DNA of 64,000 nucleotides from Trichuris trichiura (lineage: Eukaryota > Nematoda > Enoplea > Trichinellida > Trichuridae): assembly GCA_037903355.1 (NCBI GenBank), contig JBAJFE010000014.1, forward strand, positions 6,138,001 through 6,202,000, in the 5' to 3' direction. Below, one piece after another: positions 33,364 through 46,244 of the stretch (positions are counted from its first letter, which is position 1; each line of letters begins with the position of its first letter). The position numbers and the translations under genes were made by a program. A model generated the notes under the pieces. It was not told where the DNA came from, made no database searches, and worked only from the letters and a program-made list of their open reading frames with translations.

Positions 33364-36300
33364 TATATTTCACTTATGCTATCAAAATACTCAAGGTTTA
33401 TTAACGGGTGCGTAAGTTTTCACATTTCTATGGAAAGAACCTGTTTGTTTAACCTAAAATGCAAGAGCGTCGCACCCAGGAAATTTTTGTTTCCATCTTT
33501 AGCCATTTGTTTTTTACTATAGCGGAATCCTGTTTTCCTATCGAAAAACAAGAATACAAGATAGACCATAGAACTTTTCAGCTCTCTTCTTGTCCACTCT
33601 TCATTGCGCCATTTTTTTCACTTAACACTATTGCTTTTTGGCATTAAAACGGAATTGTGACGTGCCTACAAATGAAAACCTATAACTAGGCTTTAACAAC
33701 AGACTGAATACGTAGCACTAGGGAATGGGTGCGTAGACTTTCACTGTAAAGTTTCTGTAGGTTGGGAGCCTTTGATAATCAAGTTTTTACTCCGGATCTT
33801 TATTGCTATGGACCTCTAGAATCTGTCTAAGAGCTGTGCAGCAGACCGCAAGCATCCAACCACAGTCAGTTCAGCATCAGTCAGGCAGTGAGTGTTGATA
33901 CAAAGGGTGTTTCTGGTCGAATCAGCGACTCAGGCTGCCCAGCCCACTTGTGGATGTGACAATGGAAGAGTGGACCTGAAACTTCGGAGTGAAAGCTTGC
34001 TTATTAACGGCTCCCGCCGTACAGAAATTTTACCATGAAAATTAACAACAGACTACCGAAAAATCTGAATTAAAACTCTGTGTGACTAATTTGAAGTTGT
34101 GAGAGAAATCATTCATGGAACAGGGTCTGGCATAAATTTAAAGTGCACCGTGACAACTTTAGGAATTGAACTTTACTATAACTAAGCAACGTTCTCGTGC
34201 ATCGCAAAAATCCTATCCGTTTTTTGCTCTTGAACAAATTTATGGGGAGCAGAAAAATTTAAGGGCCACTGCAACCGATACTAAAATACTGTCAACTCAA
34301 ACAGGCACAGGAAATTACTCATAACGCATCCAATCTTAACAGGATGATTTCTTAAACTCTTCACTTTAAATGTGACATTTCGAACATGACTAAACACTTC
34401 AATGGGGCCTGTAAAACGATATCCGTTGGTAAACCATCAGATGGAGACAACAGACATGAACTGGCAAGCGATCATTTTTGGTGCTTCCCATATTTAGAGC
34501 TAGAGTTTAATTAAAAAGCAAAAGGAAGTGGACGACGTGTCACCGCCAAGATGTTACTCCGCTTGCATTGCAAGTAGTGCTCCAATTAATAGGGTTTGAC
34601 TAGTCAGACTGGCAGAGACTGATGAAGCATTCGATAAAGTGAGTATTTATGGTTGTATCACATTCTCAGAATAAAACTGGATTCAAAATTACGTTTGTAA
34701 AGGCAGACAATTTAAGCGCTCTTAACGCCAGCCCAGTGTCCCTAAAATTAGCTAGAAAACAGTATACGGTTCTGAAATTTTCACTGCGTAAACTACATCC
34801 ATGTTTTCATTTTTACTTAGCAGAGCGAACTGCGTCTGCTTATTCATGCAGAATAACTTGCGTACATTAGACCAGTGATTTTCAGAAGGCGCTACTAACC
34901 CTTAGGGACCCCTCAGAAAGGTATGCGTTGGGCCGCAGACGTCTGACCATGGTCGGTTCGACATCACTCGACGCAAAAAACCTAAAAAAAATTCGTTCCC
35001 TGTCAATGAATCAGATGACCCGGCCGACCTGTAGAACTAACAATGGAACTCCTGAAACCATACGGCATCGGCAAAGGGGGGTATAGGCAAAAAGGGCTGA
35101 TGAATTACATGTTAAGCAGTACAAGCTGGATGCATGACGTATACGAATGCAGAATTGTTGTAACGAGTACAGATATTTTGAATGTCGAGGACACAGGAAG
35201 CTCTTTTAATGTAATAAAAGAATAAGAATGGCGAATCCTTTAGAACAGTCAGGACCTGTCACGCAGACACCGGTTAGCGACTAATCTGAACGCTTCGTAA
35301 TTCAGGCTTTTTTATTGCTTTAGACGGATCCAATGTGACTGTGTGAATGAGTACCCAAAGTATTTTTACAAAACTACAAAGGCAAAAAGATCATTTCATT
35401 TCACCATTAATCCATTCTCTCCTTTAAGGAAAAGACCACATTAACTTCCTGAAGTAGATAAAAGTTTCTTCTTCAAATTACTGATCGATGCTTAATCAGT
35501 TTAATAAACTGTGCCTCCAGGACTCTCTGGTGGATGAGCAAAAGGTACAAGATGGTATTATTTTCTTGCGCTCGACACATGCGCTCTTAAACCATTATTT
35601 TCAGGAACGGTCAACAGATCGACAATAGAAGAAAGTGCTCATTAAGCTACAAAACCAAGTATTTAGAATGCAAAAGTGAGTTAAAATTTGGCAAAATCAA
35701 CGTGAGAATGGCACGTTTCTGAATGCCACACGTGAACCAACGTTTTAAAGAAACGCGGTCAAATTCAGACGCAAAAAATAAATTATGGCATCTACCTGAT
35801 TTTGCAAGCTGTCTACGTTTATTTTCTCCCCAAGCTATGACCGGTGTTCTTAAGAGGTTTGCGTATTTCACTGTGAAGAAAAAAGACATATCCCCTAGTA
35901 AATAAAGTCCGGGCGTAGTAGACACTTTAGTCGAATTAATTTAAATGTAGAATATTAACGTAGGAAAGATGGTATTTCTTGGGACAACAGTTCTTCAAAA
36001 AGCATTTACAGCAGCTCTGAATACAATCTCAAATTACATTCGTAACTGCTTCGCATGAAAACGAGAAAGGACCTGGAAGTATCAGGAAAGACTGATAAAT
36101 GAAACGATACAAAGCGACAGCATATGCAAAAAACCGGTCAGGAAATTTATCAGTCCTGTGGGATTGCAGTGCTTTCAAAGGATTCAGTCGGTGCCCTCTA
36201 CAGTCGCTCCTATGGGCACGCAACGGAAGAACGCGTCGCGGAAGTGAACGCTGGTGATGGTCCTTGACCTCAAGTGCACGGTCAAGCAGCGGCATGAAAA

Positions 36301-36880
36301 GATTAGTAAAACTGTGGAATATGTGACAGTGTGTGGGCGGTGGACACCCATTTCCCTGACCCATTGTTACACGATTCTGTCACGTGAAAATTAGGACTAA
36401 CGACTATGGGAAAATACATCTTTCAATCAGCCCACTCTACTCCTCATGTCTTTTTCTGGCCTGCGTCCTAGATGTCAAATTGAAGCGAAAGAACCAGCCA
36501 GAGAAGTGCGCACCTTTCAAGTATAGTGAGGATGATAGCATCAAAAGATTAGCCAATTCGTTTCTGCTTTACAGCACAAATTCAGATGATGTTTGAAAAA
36601 ATGATGACGTATTTTTATCGCGGAAGGCTTACCTTGCTTTGAAAAAGACCTTTTGATTAATCGAAAGAGGTGAACAACAAACAGTACGGGAAATCGAAGT
36701 CCATTACATTTACCGAAAATAAATACTTCGCATTTCATTATATGAACAGCAGTAAAGCAAGTTCTCCTCCACTTAATAAGATGTCAGGTATAGGTAGAGC
36801 GCAGATCCACCACAAATAGCTGCATTGAAAAATAAGATTGATTTCAAGTGCAAATAATGAATTTGGATTAATATCAAACT
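33364..36880. other. Non-coding stretch
   Basis: No supported gene is seen. Near 34880 a single hAT-like terminus (CAGTGATTTTCAGAAGG) occurs without a partner. No long repeat was recognised. Confidence 0.4.
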
Positions 36881-36881
36881 G

Positions 36882-36915
36882 AGTGAGTGACCCGAAAGCT
36901 CCGGAGATTAAAGTT
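36882..36915 (+). mobile_element. 34-bp Penelope-type micro-insertion with 15-bp TSD
   Basis: The 15-bp direct repeat ATTAATATCAAACTG at 36867-36881 and 36916-36930 encloses only 34 bp. The insert holds the 3' strand of ribozyme stem II, GAAA, GCTCCGGAG and GATTAAAGTT, matching the end of the ribozyme at 14.3 kb. It is a severely 5'-truncated insertion whose 3' end lies just past the ribozyme. Confidence 0.85.
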
Positions 36916-36930
36916 ATTAATATCAAACTG

Positions 36931-39689
36931 GTCGTTAATAAGCGGCATGTGGTTTAAAGAACAAAACCATCTCGTAAAGATGTGCATTGAAATGTTAACG
37001 AAAAACACATGACATGGCGATCACGCCAAAATCTCTTACCTGCAGTGGACATCCATTGGCTGATAAAGCAAAGGGCAATTGTACAAAGGATCAGAGCCAT
37101 CACAGTGCAACAATAGGATTGACCCGTCAGGCCTTCGAGAGCCACTCTTCTAAAGAGCTCGTAGAATCAAAAAGTGCATTCTACGTTCAAGAGGCAAGTA
37201 GTCTCTTCGTGCTCTGCCACATTTACCGAACGCGGCAATACTAGACGAAAACAGGGCAAAACGCTTGTGGGTATCTTGGCAGGTGACATGTACGCTACAA
37301 CCAGTTTTCCCCTGCCGTGACTGAACTTTTCTATCCAGCGGTTTTGCTAGTTACCAGTACTTCAGGAAACTTGTTAAACGAAGATTCGCTGAGCTGTCTG
37401 CTCCATTTCCTTAGTTAGCTGCAGTTGGCTGACAACGCGGGGACGCTTTCAAGTTGACGATGTCTGTTGTTGAATTTCTAAATAAGGCTCGACGAAGCAA
37501 ATGAACAAGCGTTTAGTTTTTGAAACGGACAAACCATGTTTAAACGTTGCAGCTGGACTGGCCAGAATTTAATTGCTTGGAATATTCTGTGCTTGCAATT
37601 TGAAAGTATAAACTTATTGATCCAACTCCTCAAGATCATGCACGTTAGAAATTTATCGATCGTGCGAGTACGTGATTTACGCATAAACCTGGCAAAGATG
37701 AACAAGAATAAAACGTTGATTAATTAGGCAACCAAAACAACTGTAGTTTATCTAAAGTAGCACAAAATAAAGAGACTTATGAGAAATTATTTCAAAAAAC
37801 AAATATGTCATAGCGTGAGAACATTTCCTAGCTAGCAGGAACTTGTTTACTGTTGGTTTCCCTCGTGAGAAATAAATTCTGTTCAACCGTGTCATCGCAT
37901 GTCAAAGAGCTGGGGCTGTTTATTAGCATGAAATAACAGTGCTCCTTTCTGTTCTGTCTTCTTTTTTCGTCTAATGTACAAAACGTTACAGTATACAGCA
38001 GTATAATTTAATTGAGCGCACGTGAAGGGCAAGCTTGAAACGCAGTAACCGAACACCAATGTGCTGGCACAAGGATGGGATGCATCTGCCTGGAAAGCCT
38101 AGACATAGAATTCCACCTATGTTGCTGTTTACTACATGTCATACTGGATTAATATTAACAACATGTGCCTCACCAGCCTCTGTTTAAAAAGTTAACCAGT
38201 TCATTTTTTTCATGACGATGGCGTAGCCGAAAACGAAAACTGCATGAAGGCAAAGGGCACGTTTGTAGCATTACTGACAGGAAACAAATACATGGCAGTT
38301 CTACCTTTTCAAATGGGTGTTAATTCATTTCTTGATTTTCTTCTTTTTTCTAAAGTTCAACTTTTTAAATTAATACTTGGACAACTGTTGATTTCTTTCT
38401 GATTCTGAAGAGAATATCTGTTTCTGTACGAATCACGCCTGATTTCCATTAATTTTGCTCATTAAACCCGTTAGGCAAAGCTTAATTAGAGGATAGTTTA
38501 GCAAATCATATCCACTTCTGAAAGCTCTAGTCCATATATTACATTTCACAAGTTAGGTTTTGTGGGTTAGCAATTAGACGTTGCATAATCTTCCTGCTGC
38601 TTAAAATAATATTCGATAATCATAGGCATACTAAAGATCACTATGGAGAATCCAGTTACTTCAGGAACAATGAAACTCTATTGACGTTCGCTAGGGTTCT
38701 TACTTCCTACTCCGTGGATATAAGGAGCTTAATAAAGCATTAAAGAAATGCATTAACAGATTACATTACAATTATTAGCGGCAGCTTAAGGAAAGAAGTA
38801 GCAATCATTTTATTTTGAAAGCTGACGCGCAAACTAATGCAACGTTTCACCAACAAACCGCAAGTAAGAATGCCCAGACTCGTAAATTTGGTTTCAGGAT
38901 CCCTGAACATACTGCTTGTCAAGTCTGCCACCGACTAACTTGGGTGCGTTCTTGTGCTGAAAAATGCATGCCGATCAGATAGCAATCGAAAGTGGGTTTC
39001 AAGATTTTTTAGACCTTTGCTGTGATTATTACTGTTAGAACGGCATATCGATTTACGTGAAACGGTACAGAATGCACCCTTTCGATGCAGCTTGTCTCAG
39101 TAAACAAGGTTAGTGTTAAGTTGAGTCAGAGACATTGAAATAAATAACTTTACAGCATGCCCCAGGTTATCAGATTAATATTGTTTGCATTCTGTAATGG
39201 TCTCAAACGTTCCTAGCAACAAGAGGAGCTCACCTTTCCGTCATCTTTCAGAGAAGGTGATGGATTGTTTTGTCCCGTTCATGCTCAAAGTATCTTCGAG
39301 TCTGAAGAATTCTTTACTTGCTAACACCTGTACTAGCAGCCAGATGGAATACACCGTAAGAAAGTATAATGTACCATTTCACACAAATCGAGCATATGAA
39401 TTCGAAAGTAGACGACCGACTTGACCCGGCCGTTTTAACTTGAAGACGTTTGATCAACAGATCGGCATAATCCTACTACCGTTCAATTTGGTTATGTTGT
39501 AGGACACTGAGGAGAAGTTTGTTGACCTTCAGCTTAACCCCTTGGTTATATTCTGTTCAGGCCTTGGGTAGTGAAACAATAGGTCGTTGATCAGCGGAGT
39601 AATGCTGACCCCTGTAGTGCCATTTGCCTACCTACCGCCTGAACTCTTGTGAGTTTCCGCTGGTTCGTCTGCACAGTTACTTACTAAAT
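36931..39689. other. Non-coding stretch
   Basis: Nothing recognisable was found in this AT-rich stretch; all frames are short and unlike known families. Confidence 0.4.
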
Positions 39690-41520
39690 CAGGGGTGGAG
39701 AACCTTTTTGCTGTTTCGGGTCGTACAGAATACTCAACCGAAAAACGCAGCCTGCTTTCTTTGCACGTATATTCATTTAAGTCACCCCCAATGGGATGCT
39801 TGGAACTGCTTTTCCCTGGTGAAGTGAATGATGTTAGCTCCTCTTGATGACATTGCGATTCGCAGCTGGTCTACCAGATTTGCGTCCGTTAGTCTGGAGC
39901 GCAGACGACTCTTTACGATGATACGTTTCGAAAAGAGCTGCTTGCAGCAGTAGGTCGTTCTGAACATGGATGTGTATTTCAAAGCGTGCCTCCCAATGCG
40001 GGAAATTCATCGTTCCTTATGTAACGCTTATAGAACTCAAGCAGGGGGAATTTGTTGTATCTAGGTTTGAGCTCATCATCGCTTTGCAACTGAATGATCT
40101 CGTCCTGCAGGTTATCGGGTACATGAGCCAATTCTGCATTGAATGGAATGGCGAAGATGTTCAGATGCATCTGTCTACTTTTCACGTCGTTGAACCATTC
40201 GCTAAATGCCTCAAATAGTTTTGCACATCCACCGGGATACTCAAATGTTGTAGAAGGTTTCTGTCCATGGGGTGTAGGCAAATGTACTGTGCTGCCCTTT
40301 TCAAGTTGCAGTTTCCGCAGCCTTAATTTACCTTCAAATGATTTCACGTTTGAAACTAGTGAGCTGAGATGCTGGTTTGGACCCTGCAACTTGACATTCA
40401 GTTCTGACAGCTACTTGGCGACGTCTACCATAAAAGCCAGATCACACTGCCACTTGCTAAGTTCCCTGACAAGTCTGCCTTTTCCCTCCACGAACTGTTT
40501 AACTTCATCGCACAGCTGGTAAAACCTAATTAGCATGTTCCCGCGACTCAACCAGCGAACTTCGAGATGATAAAAGAGACCATCATACTCGATAGAAAGT
40601 TCGTTCAAAAAATTTTTAAACAGGCGGTTATTAAGCCCTTTGCTCTTGATACAGTTTACGCACGACACAACTACAGAGATCGCATTGTTGAAACGCCGCG
40701 ACCGTGCACAGAGACACTGATGGTGTTTGATACAATGGCATACAACCAAATCGTTCGGGTCAAGATTGAGATGATTCATTTCCTTCTTAACAAACGCAAC
40801 TGGGCCTTTTTGCAAGCCAGCCATAGCTGAATCGCCGTCTGTAGTAAGACCACTTAATTTTTCAAATTTTAGCCCGAATCGTTCCATTGATAAAACGAGT
40901 TTCTCAAATACGTTCTCACCTCTTGTGGTGCTACGCATGGCTTCCAGTGATAAGAGTTCTTCTTGCGTCTCAAACTTTGCAGTTATCCCGCAAAGGAAAA
41001 TGGCCAGTTGAGCGGTATTTGTTATGTCCGTAGTCTCGTCACAAGCCGGGGAAAAAATTCAAAGTTACCAGCAGTACGCTTCAGTGTTTTTTCAATGTCT
41101 TCTGCTAAGTCATTGACCCGATCTGGGAGAGTTCTTCGAGATAAGCTAACACTTTCTAACGGGATTTCGTTGCCTGGTGCCAATAACTTCGCAGCTGCCA
41201 CCATGCACTCTTTCACAAGTTCACCCTCTGCGTGGGGCCTGAGCTTCTTTGCGAACAGTTCGTTCACTACGTAACTAGTTTGGAGAACGCTGTGCCCGTC
41301 GCAGTGAGGCCCAGTGAAAGCGGCTTGTTGCGGCTCTAAATTCCGTTGAAGCGCATTGATTCTATCCAGACGCGCTTGATCTTTTAATTCATTCAGTTTT
41401 TCATGTTTTGAGCTGCAATGGGGTTCCATGTTAGCTTTTTTCATTACAGCTATCGCGTCGCCACAAACGAGGAAACGGGCTTGCCTTTAGGGACCTTTTC
41501 AAGTTCGCCCCCCCCCTTAA
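39690..41520 (-). pseudogene. hAT transposase pseudogene, GTF2IRD2-like
   Basis: On the minus strand, from right to left, blocks match the transposase-like part of GTF2IRD2-type hAT proteins. They are a zinc-finger-like CGDAIAVMKKANMEPHCSSK, HEKLNELKDQARLDRINALQ, NEIPLESVSLSRRTLPDRVN, CDETTDITNTAQLAIFLCG, EKLSGLTTDGDSAMAGLQKG, VCHCIKHHQCL, EVRWLSRGNML, NLVSNVKSFEGKL-like and KSRLRSRLTDANL. Frame changes near 41.05 and 39.98 kb and a TAG near 40.41 kb break it. The left terminus CAGGGGTGGAGAACC at 39690 is a hAT-type end; the right end was not found. It is a decayed transposon, not a host transcription factor. Confidence 0.88.
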
Positions 41521-44154
41521 GAGCAGGCGGCAACTTCAAAAGAGGTCAAGTGGGTACTGTACGTCTGCCGGTTATTCTGTCCTGCCTTAGCCTAAGCCTA
41601 TGCCTGCACATAAGGTGTGATGGTCCATTGTGCTCAGCGCTCCAACTGATCCGTGTTATCGTCGCGCATTACCCCTTGATATTGCCGCCTGTACTTGCGG
41701 GGGGGACGAACTTGGAAAGATCCGCCTTTAGCTCCGCGAAAAGATAATGATTCGTCCAATTCTTTTGGAAAGTTCGACACTCCGCACCAACTTTTCTTTT
41801 CTTTGAACTGGCTATTTTTGTAGCGTTGGGTGACCGTGAACTCCAGCTTGCGATAAGCTACACAAAACCTCAGGTTTCAGTATAACTTTACGGGCAACTC
41901 TGAGCAAAAGGCAGAACTTTGAGACAATTATGCAACCCAATTGTCAAGAACCTAATCACAATTATAGAGAAAGAAATAACTGTTTTTGTTTCGAAAATGT
42001 AAACCACAGGTGGCCGGCACAAAATGATGAGAACGATAGCAGGAGAAAGCGAGAATGATGTCAGTGACTGTTGAGAACAAACAAAGCGAAAGTGCTCTAG
42101 CAAGCTGGACAATCGTAATCTTGAACAAAGCAAAAAGGCAAGATAAAAGCAATACTTTAGGTCGGTAGGCGGCCAACGGTCTACATTACCGGCGCGCACA
42201 CTGGTGCCGCCTACTACTTGCCTCTGAAGACTAACGATATCGGTTTGTCGACAGAGAGCTGACAGCAAAGCGGTTAGTCTTCCTAGCCGGCCTGGTGCTC
42301 CCTGCTTGTTGCGCAAGATTTATTTTATTACTGGGATTCATGTACAATAAGTTTATCACATTATAAAAAATAAGCTCTCACAGTCACATTCCACTGAATC
42401 CCGCATCCATGTGTGGTTTCCTCAGCGCGTGGGAAGGAATGGTTCGCGGGCTGGACGTTCCGCATCCCTCTACTAGATCAATGGTTGGGTCTCGTACGGG
42501 CAGCGTATATCAATGTTCAATTTTAATTTTCTGTGTCAGGTTTTCCTGTATACTTTCCATGGAATGTAAGGAACTGTACCCTTTAGATTTTTAGTCTTTT
42601 TTATTCAGCGATGCATTAAAGGCAAATCAAGCGTTATCATTAGCACTAATACCGTGATGACGAGAAAGACAGGACTCAAAGTTAGTGATCCCTTCTTGAT
42701 ATCGAGTATCCTAGGATATAACCAAATGAATGGTAGCCTGAGACAAATGGCCAACCTTAGTCGTCTCAGGTGAAAACAGCTGTTTCCCAAGGCCAATGTA
42801 TGCCTCTTTAAAATGTCCCCAGAAGAAAACAGGTCAATACAGCCTTAGGGCAAACTTTCCTCAAGCTCGAAAAGGACCTCAGGCCAAAATGAGCTAGTCA
42901 TGAGGTCTTTTGCACAAAATAAAAATTTTCTGACAGATGATTGGTCTTATTAATTTGTCGATGCAATGACAAGTGGCAAGCAAAACCTAGATTGTAAGTG
43001 GTTGCAGTTGTGATTTCGACATGTAATACTTGCCAGTCGTGCATTGTGAAGCATTATGACCTAAATAAACAAGTAATCTAGCGTAAATTCTACAGTTATC
43101 ACCTATTTTAAAATTGTTTATACTGTTTTGCTGAGGAAACGCAGTTGCATCTTTCAGCGGGGGAACGAACTACGTTAATTCCAAAAGCTCTAATTATGTG
43201 TCAAGGACCAGCGATCTCGTTTTAACCGACAACCGCTGGTCTTTGGCCATACACTTTTTAACTACAGGCATTGCCCTCAGTCAGTCACGGTTAACCGTTA
43301 TTTGACACAGGAAAATCAGAAAGCACAAATCAGGTTCTGGAAAGCAGTCCACAGTCGCAATACTCCGAATAAATAAGCATGCATCTTAAATTAATGGACA
43401 TTGCGTCATCTGTAGCGGTAGCTATTATTATCACAAAAGAACATGTTTTGGCGTCACAAACACTTGTTTTCGCTATTCTGACGCCTGTCTGCACCTATCT
43501 TTGACTATTACCTTCACGTTTATTAACTGACAATGAGTTTTACTGTATTGCAAACACACTTTTGTTTCTGTAACGGGTAGAAACCGTTTACTAGCACGAA
43601 AGCGTGCAAACTTGCATGGGAAAACACAGGTTTCAGCAAAGTGATAATTGCAAATACGTCTGAAGGTTGAACTTTGGTGACAGTAGCTTGATTTCATGAT
43701 ATTAACTATGGCTTTTTTCTGTTATTCAGTCAACACAAAGTAAAAATTAAGCAACTTTTAATCGTACGCCAAATAGAAAACAAAAGAGCCTTTGGGGTTG
43801 ACCACGTCCTGTCGTGAGTGTGATGGTAAGAGTGTTGCGATCTCCTTGCAATGTGCTTTTACATGCTGATACTGGGGAATGTTAAGGCATCGTCCAGTAG
43901 ACCAGATGTCCGCAGCACTGCCACCATAAAGCCCATGAGTGTGTGAGCGTCTGAGCGCGGTTCGTGATGTTGAAGTATTCGGTTACGAGGCTAATAGATA
44001 TCCACACTTCGCTGACCCTAAACCCTTCATCTCTGTTTGTTTGGGTTGAAAAATTTTAACATTAGGACTAACGTTTGTGAACATTATTCTTAGGTCGCTC
44101 CGTTTCACTATTTGCAACCGATTCCTCTAATACTCTGCCTGTTTCTGAAGATCT
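41521..44154. other. Non-coding stretch
   Basis: No supported gene. Frames at 41888-42316 have no recognisable family signature. Confidence 0.4.
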
Positions 44155-44270
44155 CCTGGGGCTTTTCCCGCTTTTCTGTGTTGGTATCTGTAATTAAACG
44201 AAACGATTGCTCTACCAACGGATGGATGAGAGATTATTAGGAAAATTCAAAACCAATGCACTCAGCTTAT

Positions 44271-44312
44271 TTCAGAGCTTTCGGAACGCCCTAGTTCCGT
44301 CGTCAGTGAGTT
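44271..44312 (-). ncRNA. Hammerhead-ribozyme motif (family B), intact core
   Basis: The minus strand reads CACTGACGA, C, GGAAC, TAGGGC loop, GTTCC, GAAA, GCTCTGA. Stem II is fully paired and both boxes are intact. It follows the GIY-YIG remnant on the same strand. Confidence 0.82.
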
Positions 44313-44324
44313 GCAGGAGAAAGT

Positions 44325-44640
44325 GTTTACTCTGAATGGGTACAAAATAGGCGTGCGTAACAAAGAGAGGGGAAGGTAAGCGTGGTAAGGAGCACCACTT
44401 GGTTTTACTGCTGAGCTCGTCCCACGCCGTGCTAACCTCTACGCCATTGTCACGGTTGATAGTACGATTATGGCGGATATGAAAAGCCTCCATAACCCGG
44501 CATTGGTGTAAACGACTCTCGCGCCAGATAATCTGCGGTCCCAGGTCGAGCATTGAGAAAAGTGCCCGACGAACGCGGAGGCTCTGGTCGTTTCTTCTAT
44601 GACCTACTCCAGTTGTTTCAATACATTTCGTTGGTAGAGG
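44325..44640 (-). pseudogene. GIY-YIG C-terminal fragment of a Penelope-like element
   Basis: The minus strand reads RESRLHQCRVMEAFHIRHNR followed by TINRDNGVEVSTAWDEL. This is the conserved tail of the endonuclease domain of Penelope-like elements (the -EA.HIRHN.TINRD.G- block). The catalytic GIY and YIG strands are missing because of 5' truncation. Confidence 0.8.
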
Positions 44641-44690
44641 AGTTGTTTCGTTTAACTACAGATACGAAGACAAGAAGACGGGAAAAACCG

Positions 44691-46244
44691 TAGAAGATCT
44701 TCAGAAACATGAAACAGCCCATTACGAAGCACCCCGTGTTCAATACTTATCGTGTCAGTAACTGCACTGAATTAACATTCAGCTAAGCATGACGATGGAA
44801 GAGCAGTAAGATGATTTTCTACAACAGCCGACAACTGATGATGAAATAGCGTTATTTGTTGCTGTAACCGAAATTGGTGATATTCACACCCTGAAATTCT
44901 GTTTTAACTCTTCATCGTTGTGCAGTTCTGTCAACTGTTCCTGGAGTTCCATTTTCTCTCCCAAATAGCAGAATGGACTTACAATTCAGCCTGGGAGTTT
45001 TCATGGACAGAGTGTCACCGAACCGTCTCATGAAGTTTGCATGCAGCGAATTTTCAAGCGATGCCAGTGCATCAAGATGTCGTCACCATTGGTTTCTGCG
45101 TTCTTCTATAGTGTACCCAGAATCAGGAATTGAGAGATACCGTCACCTTCCAGATTTCTTTTGAAATCAACTAGCTTTAAAACAGGTTAGGTTTTTCCAA
45201 CCCCACAAACATACAGTAATTCGCAGAAGTAAACAGTGGAAAGCAGGTACACTAGGCAAGTAAACAAGACAATTTAGTAAACATGACATCCAAACGTAAT
45301 GTGCCTATGTGATGAATTTCGATGTACGCGCACAGTTACTGGGATAAAATCGGTCGCCAATCGCGGTTTCCTTGCAACCGCTGCTGTTAATCCCTTTATT
45401 GACAAGACAGGTGTGAAGTGGACTCCAATAGGTTCGCCTGACAAACGAGCTAATGAGGATTAGCGGTAATCTGCGCGCAGCCTCGGAGAGCGTCATTTAA
45501 TGAGAAGGCAGGCAAAAATTGGCCCTCTCAAACCTGCATTTTTCACTGTTTTCGCGCAGTTACAGTGCAACTGGTGGGCAGCAAAAGAGAAAGGGCCAAC
45601 ATAAAGTAGCTACTTAGTGAAATTTTTAAAGAAACGTTTTTTTCGGGCAGCGATGTCCCTGTTCGTTTCTTTCAAAGGCTACTAGAAACTCTAGGAGTGT
45701 TTACTTCTCTGACATACAGTTGAACCTCCGTAAGTTGACCACCAAAAGGACTGGCGAAAACTGGACAATATAGGGAGGTTGTAGCTATAAGGGGCTGGGC
45801 TGAACAGATTGATATCAGTACGCATTTAATTTTGTTGCACAGCAATTATTGGAGGCCCGTTAAATAGGGAGGTGCATAAAAATAACGTCATTGCAAAATC
45901 ATGCATAGGCTTTTTAGGGGCTACGGTGCTTGCTGAAAAAGGTGTAAATTCTTATCTGGTGCTTGTTCTTACCACAAACATAAACGGTAAAGGCGGCCTC
46001 CGCACTGGCTACCTCGCTCAGCATCTCTGAGCATTTTTCAGCGCCAAAATGCCTCAGCTGCGCTAACCAGCGCCTGACGTCCCATTCCTTCAGCTTTGTA
46101 CCATTTCCATCTCATTGTCACTTTCCTTCTTTGCAACGTCACCTACGCTACTTGCTTCGCCGCTCATTCCCATTTGGGCTAGTTTAGATTGGAAGATTAC
46201 CAGCTGGTCAGGGTCGGTAGAAGTGACCACCCCATGATCTACAG
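44691..46244. other. Non-coding stretch
   Basis: No supported gene apart from the short MITE at 45717. Short frames only. Confidence 0.4.
45717..45787. mobile_element. Short Tigger-type MITE derivative
   Basis: After TA, the sequence CAGTTGAACCTCCGTAAGTT is followed within 70 bp by an inverted GGGAGGTTGTAGCTA. It looks like an internally deleted copy of the 2092 and 6177 elements. The right boundary is approximate. Confidence 0.6.

Larger units (their letters stand above)
44155..44690 (-). mobile_element. 5'-truncated Penelope-like element (family B) with inverted ends
   Basis: The left end (about 44160-44215: CCCGCTTTTCTGTG, TAATTAAACGAAAC, CTCTACCAACGG) is inverted at the right end (about 44633-44690: CGTTGGTAGAGGAG, CGTTTAACTACAGATAC, GACGGGAAAAACCG). 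Between them are a GIY-YIG C-terminal fragment and an intact ribozyme motif, both on the minus strand. It is a short non-functional copy. Confidence 0.78.

Noticed and set aside
39690..41520. GTF2IRD2-like and FAM200-like coding blocks as host genes
   Set aside because: Stops, frameshifts and hAT termini show transposons rather than host transcription factors.
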